Shown: in pieces, positions 12,610 to 20,402 of the stretch
How the letters are laid out: the number at the start of each line of letters is the position of its first letter
Numbering within the stretch: position 1 is the stretch's first letter
Source of the DNA: JBBIJR01 sp037445875
GTDB taxonomy: Bacteria; CLD3; SB21
DNA length: 21,408 nt
NCBI GenBank assembly: GCA_037445875.1
Contig: JBBIJR010000061.1
Span: 1 to 21,408, forward strand
Direction: 5' to 3'
The notes under the pieces: generated by a model
Databases searched by the model: none
The model's input: only the letters and a program-made list of their open reading frames with translations
What the model was told of the DNA's origin: nothing
Position numbers and translations under genes: made by a program

Positions 12610-15132
12610 ATGACAAAGAAGGTTCCCGCGGCTTCGATCAGGCCAACGGGCCGCGGTCAATCCTCGAGCCTCAGGAACTGGCAAAAAGACGCGCTGTCGA
12701 TTGCTTTTCTCTACGTATCGGTGCTCTTTCTGTTCAGCGACTACGTCGTTCAAAACAAAGTGTTCACTGTCGGCGGCGACGTGTCGGCAGGTCTCAGCGT
12801 AACGCAGGCGGCGGAGGAACTCATCCAGAAAGAGGGTGAGTATCCCCTGTGGTTTCCGTATATCTTCAGCGGGATGCCGAGCCACGCCAGCGGGATGTAC
12901 GGGGACGTGAGTAAGATTCCCGTCGTCCGGCTGCATCGCTACTTTAATCCCTTCTATTACATCAGCGGTGCCGTCAACCTGTTGTTCTTCAATCGGGACC
13001 ACTCGTGGGAGGTTGCAACCTTTTTTCTTGCCGGAGTGTTCATGTTCGTCCTGGCGAGGTTCCTCGGCTTTGGACGCATGATTGCTCTGGTGGCGGCCGT
13101 CTCCTTCATGTTCTGCAATTTTTTTGTAGCCTCGGTGGCGGCCGGGCACGGCGGCAAAGTACGAACGATCGCGTACATTCCTCTCGTTGTCTGGACGGTT
13201 CTCCGGTTCTTCGGTAAGCGAAAGACGATGAACTGGTCCCTGATGGCGTTTGTCATGGGCTTGTTCTTCACCGACCCCGGCCACACGCAGATTGTTTACT
13301 ACGGTTTTCTGGTCGTGGGTATCTACTGCGTGTACTATGGCATAGATCACTTCCAGTCGGACCGGCTCGGGATCCTGAAGAGCGGGGCCGGGCTTGGGGC
13401 CGCAATGCTCCTGGGGCTCGGCTTCGGAGCGCTGACGTATTTCTCACAGTACGTTTATTCTTCGGTAACGATGCGGACCGTCCCTCCGGCGTTCGCGGAG
13501 GCGGGGGAAACAGCGGCGGGCAGCGGCATGACCTTTGACTATATAACCAACTGGTCGTTTCATCCCCTGGAGTCCGTCACCTTCTTCATTCCCACCTTCT
13601 TTGGTCTGGAAAGTCCTTACTACTGGGGTTGGATGACGTTCACTTCGTCGGCGTTTTACTTTGGCTTGCTGCCCGTGGTTGCGGCGGTGCTGGCCGTGAT
13701 CTACCGCCGGCGGACCCTCATGGTTAAGGTGCTTCTCACCGCGGCGCTGTTGTCCTGGTTGATCTCGTTCGGGCGCTTCTTCGAGCCCTTCTTCAAACTC
13801 ATGCTCGCGGTACTGCCGTACTTCGACAAGTTCCGCGTGCCGTCCATGATCCTGTCGATCTTTGCATTTTCGGTGTGCCTGTTGGCATGCTACGGGCTGG
13901 ATTTCGTCTTCAATCCGACAGATGAAGAGCGGAAGAAGCGCGATGCCGTGGTCAAACCGCTGCTGTATCTCTTGATGGCGGGCGTTGTCTTGTTTCTTGT
14001 CTTTACTCTTTTCAAGGGAGCGTTAAGGGACGTCTTTTCCTACTTGAACGAAGGAGACGCGCAGCGATACAATGCCCAGCAAGTCGTACAGCTGAAGCAG
14101 ATTCGCTATGAGATGTTGGTTTCCGGCGGCGCCAAGTTCGCCGCCATCCTGGCCATCGCGGCCGCCGTCCTGTATTTCTACATCCGGCAAAAGCTCTCCG
14201 CGGGTCTGGCGTTGAGTCTGCTCCTGGCGGTGCTGGTGGTGGACACGATCCACCTGAACAAGAAGGTGCTGCGTCCCCAGAACCGCACCGCACAGGCCGC
14301 CGAATTCCAGATGACCGAAACCATCCGGTTCCTCAAGTCCGATACCACTCGGTTCCGCATCTTTCCGTTGACGGAACATGCCCAGTCCGGGTCTCCGGTA
14401 TGGACCTATTTCGGCCTGGAGAACATCGGGGGTTATAGTCCGACCAAAATGCGCATCTACCAGGACATCATCGACTTCGCCCTGTACAAAGGTTCCAACA
14501 AGGACTTTCCTATCAATATGAACGTCGTCCGCATGCTGAACGTGAAGTACCTGGTGGCGCAGGGACGGATACCGGAGGACCTGGGGTTCCGTCTGGTTCA
14601 TATCGATCAAAACGAGAAACAGCTGACGTACGAGAATCCTCGGATGCTGCCCCGTGCTTTCTTCGCGTCCGAGATCCGCGTGGAATCGGACAGGGCGCGG
14701 CTGTTTCAATACCTGAATTCCAGCGAGTTCGATCCCGCTCTTACCGCTTTGCTGGAAGAACCCGTGGACTTCCAGATCACACCGCACGATTCGAGTCATA
14801 TTCGAATTGCCGAGCACCGAAGCAATCGAATAGCGATGGACGTGTACGTCGATCGTTCGTCGTTGCTGGTCCTCAGTGAGATATATTACCCACACGGATG
14901 GAACGCGTATGTGGATGGACAGCCGACGCCCATCCACAAGACCGACTACATCCTTCGGTCCGTTTTCGTGCCCGCGGGATCGCACCGCGTGGAGTTCCTG
15001 CTGCAGCCGAAAGAGTTTACGTTGGGTGTGTGGCTCGGTTCCGCCTGTTTTTTCGGTGTGACCGCCCTTCTCGTTGTCACGGGCATTAGCGCGGCAATGA
15101 AGCTGCGCCGACCGAACTCCGCTCCGGCCTGA
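12610..15132 (+). CDS. YfhO-like polytopic membrane protein (putative GT-C glycosyltransferase)
   Basis: An 840-residue integral membrane protein. A short basic N-terminus is followed by a first helix at about residues 28-48 and roughly a dozen helices up to about residue 548. A large hydrophilic, probably periplasmic, domain follows (about 550-800), with GGYSPTKMRIYQDIIDF and YYPHGWNAYVDGQPTPI, and a last helix lies at about 803-828. The C-terminal part, where a YYPGW-like motif precedes a small beta domain ending in PAGSHRVEF, is typical of YfhO-type proteins. In Firmicutes YfhO is needed for glycosylation of lipoteichoic acid; in this lineage the acceptor is unknown. ATG 12610 has no clear Shine-Dalgarno site. 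It is the first gene of a five-gene operon and stops one base before the acylase ATG. Confidence 0.82.
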   Translation: MTKKVPAASIRPTGRGQSSSLRNWQKDALSIAFLYVSVLFLFSDYVVQNKVFTVGGDVSAGLSVTQAAEELIQKEGEYPLWFPYIFSGMPSHASGMYGDVSKIPVVRLHRYFNPFYYISGAVNLLFFNRDHSWEVATFFLAGVFMFVLARFLGFGRMIALVAAVSFMFCNFFVASVAAGHGGKVRTIAYIPLVVWTVLRFFGKRKTMNWSLMAFVMGLFFTDPGHTQIVYYGFLVVGIYCVYYGIDHFQSDRLGILKSGAGLGAAMLLGLGFGALTYFSQYVYSSVTMRTVPPAFAEAGETAAGSGMTFDYITNWSFHPLESVTFFIPTFFGLESPYYWGWMTFTSSAFYFGLLPVVAAVLAVIYRRRTLMVKVLLTAALLSWLISFGRFFEPFFKLMLAVLPYFDKFRVPSMILSIFAFSVCLLACYGLDFVFNPTDEERKKRDAVVKPLLYLLMAGVVLFLVFTLFKGALRDVFSYLNEGDAQRYNAQQVVQLKQIRYEMLVSGGAKFAAILAIAAAVLYFYIRQKLSAGLALSLLLAVLVVDTIHLNKKVLRPQNRTAQAAEFQMTETIRFLKSDTTRFRIFPLTEHAQSGSPVWTYFGLENIGGYSPTKMRIYQDIIDFALYKGSNKDFPINMNVVRMLNVKYLVAQGRIPEDLGFRLVHIDQNEKQLTYENPRMLPRAFFASEIRVESDRARLFQYLNSSEFDPALTALLEEPVDFQITPHDSSHIRIAEHRSNRIAMDVYVDRSSLLVLSEIYYPHGWNAYVDGQPTPIHKTDYILRSVFVPAGSHRVEFLLQPKEFTLGVWLGSACFFGVTALLVVTGISAAMKLRRPNSAPA

Positions 15133-15133
15133 T

Positions 15134-17620
15134 ATGATCCGGTCGGGAAAGAAAATCGTTCCGCTCCTGCTGGTCGTGGTTGTTTCACTGGTTCTCGTGG
15201 CCATTGGATCGGCGTACTACCTGTTGACCCGTTGCCTGCCGGTATTGGACGGCACCGTACAGGTTCGAGGATTGACCCGGCCGGTGGAGGTTTACCGCGA
15301 TGACTTCGGCGTCCCGCACATCGTTGCGGAAAGTGAACACGATCTTATGCTGGCGGCGGGCTACGTGCAGGCACAGGACCGGTTGTGGCAGATGGACTTC
15401 CTCCGCAGAGTCGCTGCGGGACGACTGTCGGAGATACTGGGAAGCAAGACACTGGAAGCGGATCGTGTGCTGCGGCTGCTGGGTTTGTTCGAAGCCGCGC
15501 GGATGAACGCAGACAGCCTCGATCCGGTGTCCGCGGCGCTGCTGCAGGCTTATGCGGAGGGAGTCAACGCGTACATCGACGAAAACCGGCACAATTACCC
15601 AATCGAGTTTGTCCTGCTGGATTACACACCCGAACCCTGGAAGCCCGAACACACCTTATCGATCGCCCAGCTGATGGCTTTTCAGTTGTGCATGGGGTGG
15701 ATGATGGACGTGACGTACGGGCGGATCATCGACACCGTGGGTCTGCAGAAAGCTCGGGAAATCTTTCCGGAGTATCCCGATGACGCACCGGTGATCGTGG
15801 GCAGTCCGTCCGTTCGGGCGGCGGCCGGGGATTCCACCTGGAGCGTGGCGGCACCCTCGAGTCTGTCGTGTCGCGAGGCACATCTCCTGGAAACGTTCGT
15901 CCGCGGTACGGCGCAGGTACGCAAGCTGTTAGGCTTTGGCGATGGGGCCGGGGCCAGCAATAATTGGGCGGTCGCGGGCAGCAGGTCGGTCTCGGGCAAA
16001 CCTCTGCTGGCCAACGATCCGCACCTTGGGCTCGCGGCGCCCTCGATATGGTATGAGATGCATCTCAAAGGCGGACGACTCGACGTTACCGGCTTCGCGA
16101 TGGCCGGCGTTCCGCTGATCGTGCTGGGGAACAACCGCCGCGTGGCGTGGGGCTTTACGAACGTCATGACCGACGATGCCGACTTCTACCGCGAGCGCCT
16201 TAACGATAAAGGAGAGTACTATTTTAACGGGCAATGGCGGCCGCTGGGTGTTCGCCGTGAGATGATCGAGATCAGAGACTCGGCCTACGTGATTCTGCAC
16301 GTTCAGTCTACCCATCGCGGGCCGATCGTGTCCGAGGCCTATGATTCCATCCGGGCGTCCTCCGACGCGATTTCCTTCCAGTGGCTCGCACACAGGAAAA
16401 ACGAGTCCGTCCGTGCGATACTCGGCATGAACCTCGCATCCAACTGGACAGAGTTCCGTGAGGCCACGCGATTCTTTCAGGCGCCTGGCCAGAACGTGGT
16501 GTACGCCGACGTCGACGGCCACATCGCTTATCAGTGCATGTCCGGGATTCCGATTCGCAGGAACGGAAACGGCATAGGATTGCAGGACGGGACAACCGAC
16601 CAGTACGACTGGCGGGGAACGGTCCCGTTTGACGAATTGCCTTACGCGTTGGATCCGCCCACGGGTTTTCTGGCATCTGCCAATAACAAGGTGGCCGGTG
16701 ACGGGTCCCACCGTTACGTGGGAAACTATTGGGAACATCCTTCGCGAGCAAAACGCATCGTGGAGTTCCTGAGCCGGCGCGAGGTATTTTCGACGGACGA
16801 TTTCAAGCAGCTTCAGGGAGATGAGTACTCGCATCATGCGGCAGAGGTCCTACCGTACGTGTTGGCCGCATGCGAAAACGACTCGCTGTTCCGCAAGCCC
16901 GAAGCGGGCAGTTCAGTACCTTATGAGACGTATCTGTTCCTGAAACACTGGGATCGCCGAATGGACAGGGGCAGCCGGGGAGCCGCGATATTCTCCGTCT
17001 TCTTCCAAAAACTGATCCGCCATACGTATGGTGACGAAATGGGGGAGAATCTGTACGAGGCGTTCCTTCGTTTCGGGGCGATTCCGTTCCGTGTCACGAC
17101 GCGGCTGCTGGACAACCGGACTTCGAGCTGGTGGGACGATCAGCGGACCGATGTTCGCGAGGACCGGGAAGGGATCATACGGCGCTCGCTCGTCGAAGCC
17201 ATGGCCGATCTGACAGGACGCATCTCTCCCGAGCCGGCCGCTTGGACCTGGGAGAAACTTCACACCGTTACGATCGAGCATCCCATTGGCAAGCAAAAAC
17301 CGATGGACCACTTGTTCAATGTGGGTCCGGTCCCGGTCGGTGGTTCTTCCAACACCGTGAACAAGACGCAGTACAACCTGAGCGACTCCACGTTCAAAAC
17401 TGTGTGGGGCGTGTCGATGCGGCGTATCGTCGATCTGGCGGATCCGCTGCATCCGCAGACGATCCTGAGCCTGGGCCAGAGCGGACAGGTTTTCAGTCCA
17501 CACTATTCGGACCAGTTTGACCGATGGCTGCGCGGACAATACAAGACGGTCTCCATGGAACCGGCGGAGTACACGCGCGCGAAACACCTCCTGACGCTAT
17601 CGCCGGAGCCGCGGCCATGA
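15134..17620 (+). CDS. Penicillin-acylase-family Ntn hydrolase, membrane anchored
   Basis: An 828-residue precursor of the S45 peptidase family (penicillin G acylase, AHL acylases, related amidases). A single N-terminal hydrophobic helix (about residues 9-30) acts as uncleaved anchor or signal. The alpha-chain part includes VEVYRDDFGVPHIVAESEHD and AGYVQAQDRLWQMDFLRR. Self-cleavage should free Ser275 in GASNNWAVAGSRS as the N-terminal nucleophile of the beta chain; homologues have the same (A/G)SNxW motif. LLANDPHLGL, FTNVMTDDADFY and the QNVVYADVDGHIAYQ segment are also typical. The enzyme would act in the periplasm, cleaving an amide bond; the substrate cannot be told from sequence. It sits inside a glycosylation/isoprenoid operon, with its ATG one base after the yfhO-like stop and its TGA overlapping the ispF ATG. 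Confidence 0.93.
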   Translation: MIRSGKKIVPLLLVVVVSLVLVAIGSAYYLLTRCLPVLDGTVQVRGLTRPVEVYRDDFGVPHIVAESEHDLMLAAGYVQAQDRLWQMDFLRRVAAGRLSEILGSKTLEADRVLRLLGLFEAARMNADSLDPVSAALLQAYAEGVNAYIDENRHNYPIEFVLLDYTPEPWKPEHTLSIAQLMAFQLCMGWMMDVTYGRIIDTVGLQKAREIFPEYPDDAPVIVGSPSVRAAAGDSTWSVAAPSSLSCREAHLLETFVRGTAQVRKLLGFGDGAGASNNWAVAGSRSVSGKPLLANDPHLGLAAPSIWYEMHLKGGRLDVTGFAMAGVPLIVLGNNRRVAWGFTNVMTDDADFYRERLNDKGEYYFNGQWRPLGVRREMIEIRDSAYVILHVQSTHRGPIVSEAYDSIRASSDAISFQWLAHRKNESVRAILGMNLASNWTEFREATRFFQAPGQNVVYADVDGHIAYQCMSGIPIRRNGNGIGLQDGTTDQYDWRGTVPFDELPYALDPPTGFLASANNKVAGDGSHRYVGNYWEHPSRAKRIVEFLSRREVFSTDDFKQLQGDEYSHHAAEVLPYVLAACENDSLFRKPEAGSSVPYETYLFLKHWDRRMDRGSRGAAIFSVFFQKLIRHTYGDEMGENLYEAFLRFGAIPFRVTTRLLDNRTSSWWDDQRTDVREDREGIIRRSLVEAMADLTGRISPEPAAWTWEKLHTVTIEHPIGKQKPMDHLFNVGPVPVGGSSNTVNKTQYNLSDSTFKTVWGVSMRRIVDLADPLHPQTILSLGQSGQVFSPHYSDQFDRWLRGQYKTVSMEPAEYTRAKHLLTLSPEPRP

Positions 17621-18114
17621 CGGCGCGTTACCGAATCGGGCACGGTTACGACGTGCATCGCTTTGTCGAGGGACGTCCGTTGATCTTGGGCGGTGTGGAG
17701 ATTCCTTTTGAGAGGGGTTTGCAAGGACACTCCGATGCCGATGCGCTGCTGCATGCGGTCTGTGACGCCATGTTGGGTGCGCTGGCCCTCGGGGACATCG
17801 GCCGCCACTTCCCCGACACGGATGAACGTTTCCGTGGCATTTCGAGTCTGACGCTGCTGGAGTCCGCGAACGGCCTGATTAGAGCCAAAGGCTACGCCGT
17901 GGCGAATGTGGACACGGTGATTGTGCTGCAGCGGCCTAAGATCGGTCCTTATGTCGAGCGGATGCGTGAGCGGATCGCGAGAACGCTGGACATCGGCATC
18001 GACGCCGTGTCGATCAAGGCCACCACATCGGAGGGGATGGGTTTTACGGGTACCGGAGAAGGCCTCGTTGCGCACGCGGTCGTATTGCTCGAACGTCAAG
18101 AAGACAACGCATGA
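17617..18114 (+). CDS. ispF: 2-C-methyl-D-erythritol 2,4-cyclodiphosphate synthase
   Basis: A 165-residue enzyme of the non-mevalonate (MEP) isoprenoid pathway that cyclises CDP-methylerythritol phosphate with loss of CMP. Zinc ligands are in place: Asp12 and His14 in GHGYDVHRF and His46 in HSDADALLHAVCDAMLGA. DIGRHFPDTDERFRG and the C-terminal TTSEGMGFTGTGEG loop are characteristic. I chose ATG 17617, which overlaps the acylase stop in ATGA; the frame extends 31 codons upstream into the acylase gene, but that part is not like IspF. CGGAG lies nine bases before the ATG. No ispD is next to it, although ispD-ispF pairing or fusion is common in bacteria. Its product feeds undecaprenyl phosphate, which the neighbouring glycosyltransferases would need. 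Confidence 0.96.
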   Translation: MTARYRIGHGYDVHRFVEGRPLILGGVEIPFERGLQGHSDADALLHAVCDAMLGALALGDIGRHFPDTDERFRGISSLTLLESANGLIRAKGYAVANVDTVIVLQRPKIGPYVERMRERIARTLDIGIDAVSIKATTSEGMGFTGTGEGLVAHAVVLLERQEDNA

Positions 18115-19652
18115 CCTCCCGCACGGATCCCGGCTCTTCTGAAAAACGCCTTTCCCGTCAGCTGCTCTGGCTGGTTGTGGGCGTCGCTCTTCTGGTCAGC
18201 GGGGCGCGGCTGGCCTCGAGTGACGAAGTGGCCATTTACCTGTTGACGGACAGCTTGCTGAGCCGGGGTGCACTCGATGTGCCCGGCGGCATCACACCCA
18301 ACGGCTCGTGGTTTGGGGACAAGTTCTATATCTGGTACGAACCCGGGATGAGCATCTTCATAGTCCCCTGGTATCTCGCCGGAAAGATTCTGACGAGCGT
18401 ACTTCCCTTGAGTCCCGGTCTCTCGCCTCTCATCATCAAGGCGGCGGTGTCCACATTCAATGCCTTCGTCGGCGCGTGCCTGGTCGTTGTTTTCTTTCGC
18501 TGCTGCCGGCTTTTTTCCATCGGTGTGCGGACGTCTGCCCTGATGGCCCTGACGTTGGCCTTCTCCACGTTCTTGTTTCCTTACCTCAAAACGATCATTC
18601 GCGACGTGCCCCTTGCGCTGTTGCTGCTGCTTGCGGTGGAATACGCTGTCCGCTATGTCCGCACGAAGGGAGACCGTTATCTCTGGCTGGCTGGCTGTGC
18701 CATGGGACTGGGCATTCTGACTAAGATCGTCTTCGTCATGTACGTTCCGATCATCGCCGGTTATCTCTGGATGTGTGCGCGTCACCACGGGCGTCCGCTC
18801 CTTCAGGCGGTCCGTATGGGTGCGCCCGTCGCCGGTTCCTTCCTGCTGATCGGCATCTACAACGCGGCCCGGTTTGGCGACTTCTTCGACATGGGCTATC
18901 ACGGGGGAACGTCCTTTCCAACGCCTGTTCTTGTCGGTCTATTCGGTCTCCTGTTGAGCCCAGGCAAAGGACTCTTCTGGTTCGCTCCGGTGGTGTGGGT
19001 CTGCCTGTGGGCGTGGGGCCATTTTGCAAGGAGATTCAGGGCAGAGAGTTGGCTGCTGCTGGTTCTCGTCGGTTCCACGATGCTGCTATACGCCAAGTAC
19101 TTTGCCTGGGGAGGCGACGGCAGCTGGGGACCGCGCTACCTGATCGTGATACTGCCGATGGTGCTACTGGTGGCGGCCGATTTTGTCGACGGCTCCTCAC
19201 GTGCTGTGCGCGCGACCGTTTGGGGTCTTGCCGTACTTGGAGCGGTGATCCAAATTGGGGGCGTTGCTATCTATCAGGGCAACTATCTGCGCAAGGCCGG
19301 GGACTTTCCGTTCACCCGGCCGTTTACGGACCCCGAGTTCATGGCCCGCACGCACTACGTGCCTGATTACTCACCGATCGTGGGCCACTGGAAGATGCTG
19401 GCGGACAACCTGAGGGTCCATGCGGAAGGTTCGTGGCCGTTGCTGATCCCTTCCGGTGAACACGCGGGCGAACGGGTTCCTCTGGACGAGTCCCAGAAAG
19501 CCGCACTGCTGCAGACGTTTGATCTCTGGTTCATGTATGCCGCGTATGCAGGCGTTGCCGCGGTCCCTTCCTTTGCTCTGGCCGGTCTGTTGTTGATCGC
19601 CGTCGTGGCCCTCACGGTGCGGCTGGCAAGAACACTGCAGGATGCCTCGTGA
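18111..19652 (+). CDS. GT-C membrane glycosyltransferase (GT39/ArnT-like)
   Basis: A 513-residue integral membrane protein with about ten helices (first at about residues 18-34, last at about 482-507). The Asp38-Glu39 pair in ASSDEVAIYLLTDSLL, just after the first helix, fits the acidic metal or catalytic pair of the first outer loop in GT-C enzymes that use polyprenyl-phosphate sugars. Further marks are FLFPYLKTIIRDVPLALLLL, LLLSPGKGLFWFAPV and GGDGSWGPRYLIVILP, the last two recurrent in uncharacterised PMT/ArnT-like proteins. It probably transfers a sugar from a lipid carrier to a protein or glycolipid on the outer face of the inner membrane; donor and acceptor are unknown. ATG 18111 overlaps the ispF stop (ATGA), and its own stop overlaps the GTG of the next gene. 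Confidence 0.82.
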   Translation: MTSRTDPGSSEKRLSRQLLWLVVGVALLVSGARLASSDEVAIYLLTDSLLSRGALDVPGGITPNGSWFGDKFYIWYEPGMSIFIVPWYLAGKILTSVLPLSPGLSPLIIKAAVSTFNAFVGACLVVVFFRCCRLFSIGVRTSALMALTLAFSTFLFPYLKTIIRDVPLALLLLLAVEYAVRYVRTKGDRYLWLAGCAMGLGILTKIVFVMYVPIIAGYLWMCARHHGRPLLQAVRMGAPVAGSFLLIGIYNAARFGDFFDMGYHGGTSFPTPVLVGLFGLLLSPGKGLFWFAPVVWVCLWAWGHFARRFRAESWLLLVLVGSTMLLYAKYFAWGGDGSWGPRYLIVILPMVLLVAADFVDGSSRAVRATVWGLAVLGAVIQIGGVAIYQGNYLRKAGDFPFTRPFTDPEFMARTHYVPDYSPIVGHWKMLADNLRVHAEGSWPLLIPSGEHAGERVPLDESQKAALLQTFDLWFMYAAYAGVAAVPSFALAGLLLIAVVALTVRLARTLQDAS

Positions 19653-20335
19653 AGCTATCGGTCGTGATACCCGTGTACAACGAGGCGAGAACGCTCGCGG
19701 AGATCGTGCGAAGAGTGGCCGCGGTCCGGATGGAGAAGGAGATCATCATCGTAAACGACGGCTCCCGCGATGAGACGCCCCGAATCATGGAAGGACTCGG
19801 CAGAACCTATCCCGGGGTTCTCCTGCTGCACCACGAGAAGAACGCCGGGAAGGGAGCAGCCGTGCGAACCGGCATCTCCGCGGCAACGGGGGACGTACTC
19901 ATCGTACAGGACGCCGATCTCGAATACGATCCCGAGGATTATCATGCGTGCGTGCGGCCGATCGTCGAAGGCCGCTGCCGCGTGGTGTATGGGTCGCGCG
20001 TGCTCAACCGCAACAACGCGTACAGCCACCTGTCGTTCTATTTCGGCGGACGCCTTGTGACCCTGTGCACCAATCTGCTTTTCGGATCGCGTCTCACGGA
20101 TGCGCCTACCTGTTACAAGACGTTCGACACGGCTTTGATCAAGTCGCTGACGATCCAGGGGAACCATTTTGACTGGGAACCCGAAGTGACGGCCAAGGTG
20201 CTGCGTATGGGCGAACGCATTCTCGAAGTGCCGATCCGCTACTATCCGCGAAGCATCCGGGAGGGCAAGCACATCCGATGGAGGGACGGTCTGGAGGCCC
20301 TGTGGACGCTGCTCCAGTACCGCTTTTCGCGGTGA
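19649..20335 (+). CDS. GT2 glycosyltransferase, dolichol-phosphate-mannose-synthase-like
   Basis: A 228-residue GT-A fold family 2 enzyme. It shows KLSVVIPVYNEARTLAEIV, IIIVNDGSRDET, KNAGKGAAVRTGI, the metal-binding DAD at residues 88-90 (IVQDADLEYDPEDY) and YGSRVL, a pattern typical of DPM1/polyprenyl-phosphate mannosyl- or glucosyltransferases. The C-terminal half (DAPTCYKTFD, GNHFDWEPEVTAKVLRMG, EVPIRYYPRSIREGKHIRWRDG) also fits. There are no C-terminal membrane helices, so it resembles the soluble DPM1 type that works at the membrane surface. The likely role is loading a nucleotide sugar onto undecaprenyl phosphate for the GT-C enzyme upstream. The start is GTG 19649, overlapping the TGA of the previous gene. 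It is the last gene of the operon. Confidence 0.9.
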   Translation: MKLSVVIPVYNEARTLAEIVRRVAAVRMEKEIIIVNDGSRDETPRIMEGLGRTYPGVLLLHHEKNAGKGAAVRTGISAATGDVLIVQDADLEYDPEDYHACVRPIVEGRCRVVYGSRVLNRNNAYSHLSFYFGGRLVTLCTNLLFGSRLTDAPTCYKTFDTALIKSLTIQGNHFDWEPEVTAKVLRMGERILEVPIRYYPRSIREGKHIRWRDGLEALWTLLQYRFSR

Positions 20336-20341
20336 TTTTTT
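20319..20341 (+). terminator. Weak Rho-independent terminator at the end of the glycosylation operon
   Basis: ACCGC (20319-20323) pairs with GCGGT (20329-20333) around TTTTC, and six T follow at 20336-20341. The stem is only five base pairs and overlaps the stop codon, so efficiency is doubtful. Confidence 0.4.
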
Positions 20342-20370
20342 GGCTGGTATTGTCGGGGAATTACTATTAT
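20340..20370 (+). promoter_or_regulatory. Very tentative promoter for the M14 carboxypeptidase
   Basis: TATTAT (20365-20370) is a good -10 box about 33 bases before the start codon. The best -35 candidate, TTGGCT (20340-20345), sits 19 bases upstream, longer than ideal. Confidence 0.3.
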
Positions 20371-20402
20371 TTTGAGTCGGACTGAAGCTAAGGAGAAACA
20401 TG

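Noticed and set aside
14023..15204. Minus-strand frame of 393 codons opposite the YfhO-like gene
   Set aside because: Low-complexity His/Gln/Arg-rich translation typical of an antisense shadow; no ribosome site or family features.
17524..17616. N-terminal extension of IspF
   Set aside because: The 31 extra codons overlap the acylase C-terminus and do not resemble IspF, whereas ATG 17617 gives the standard N-terminus.
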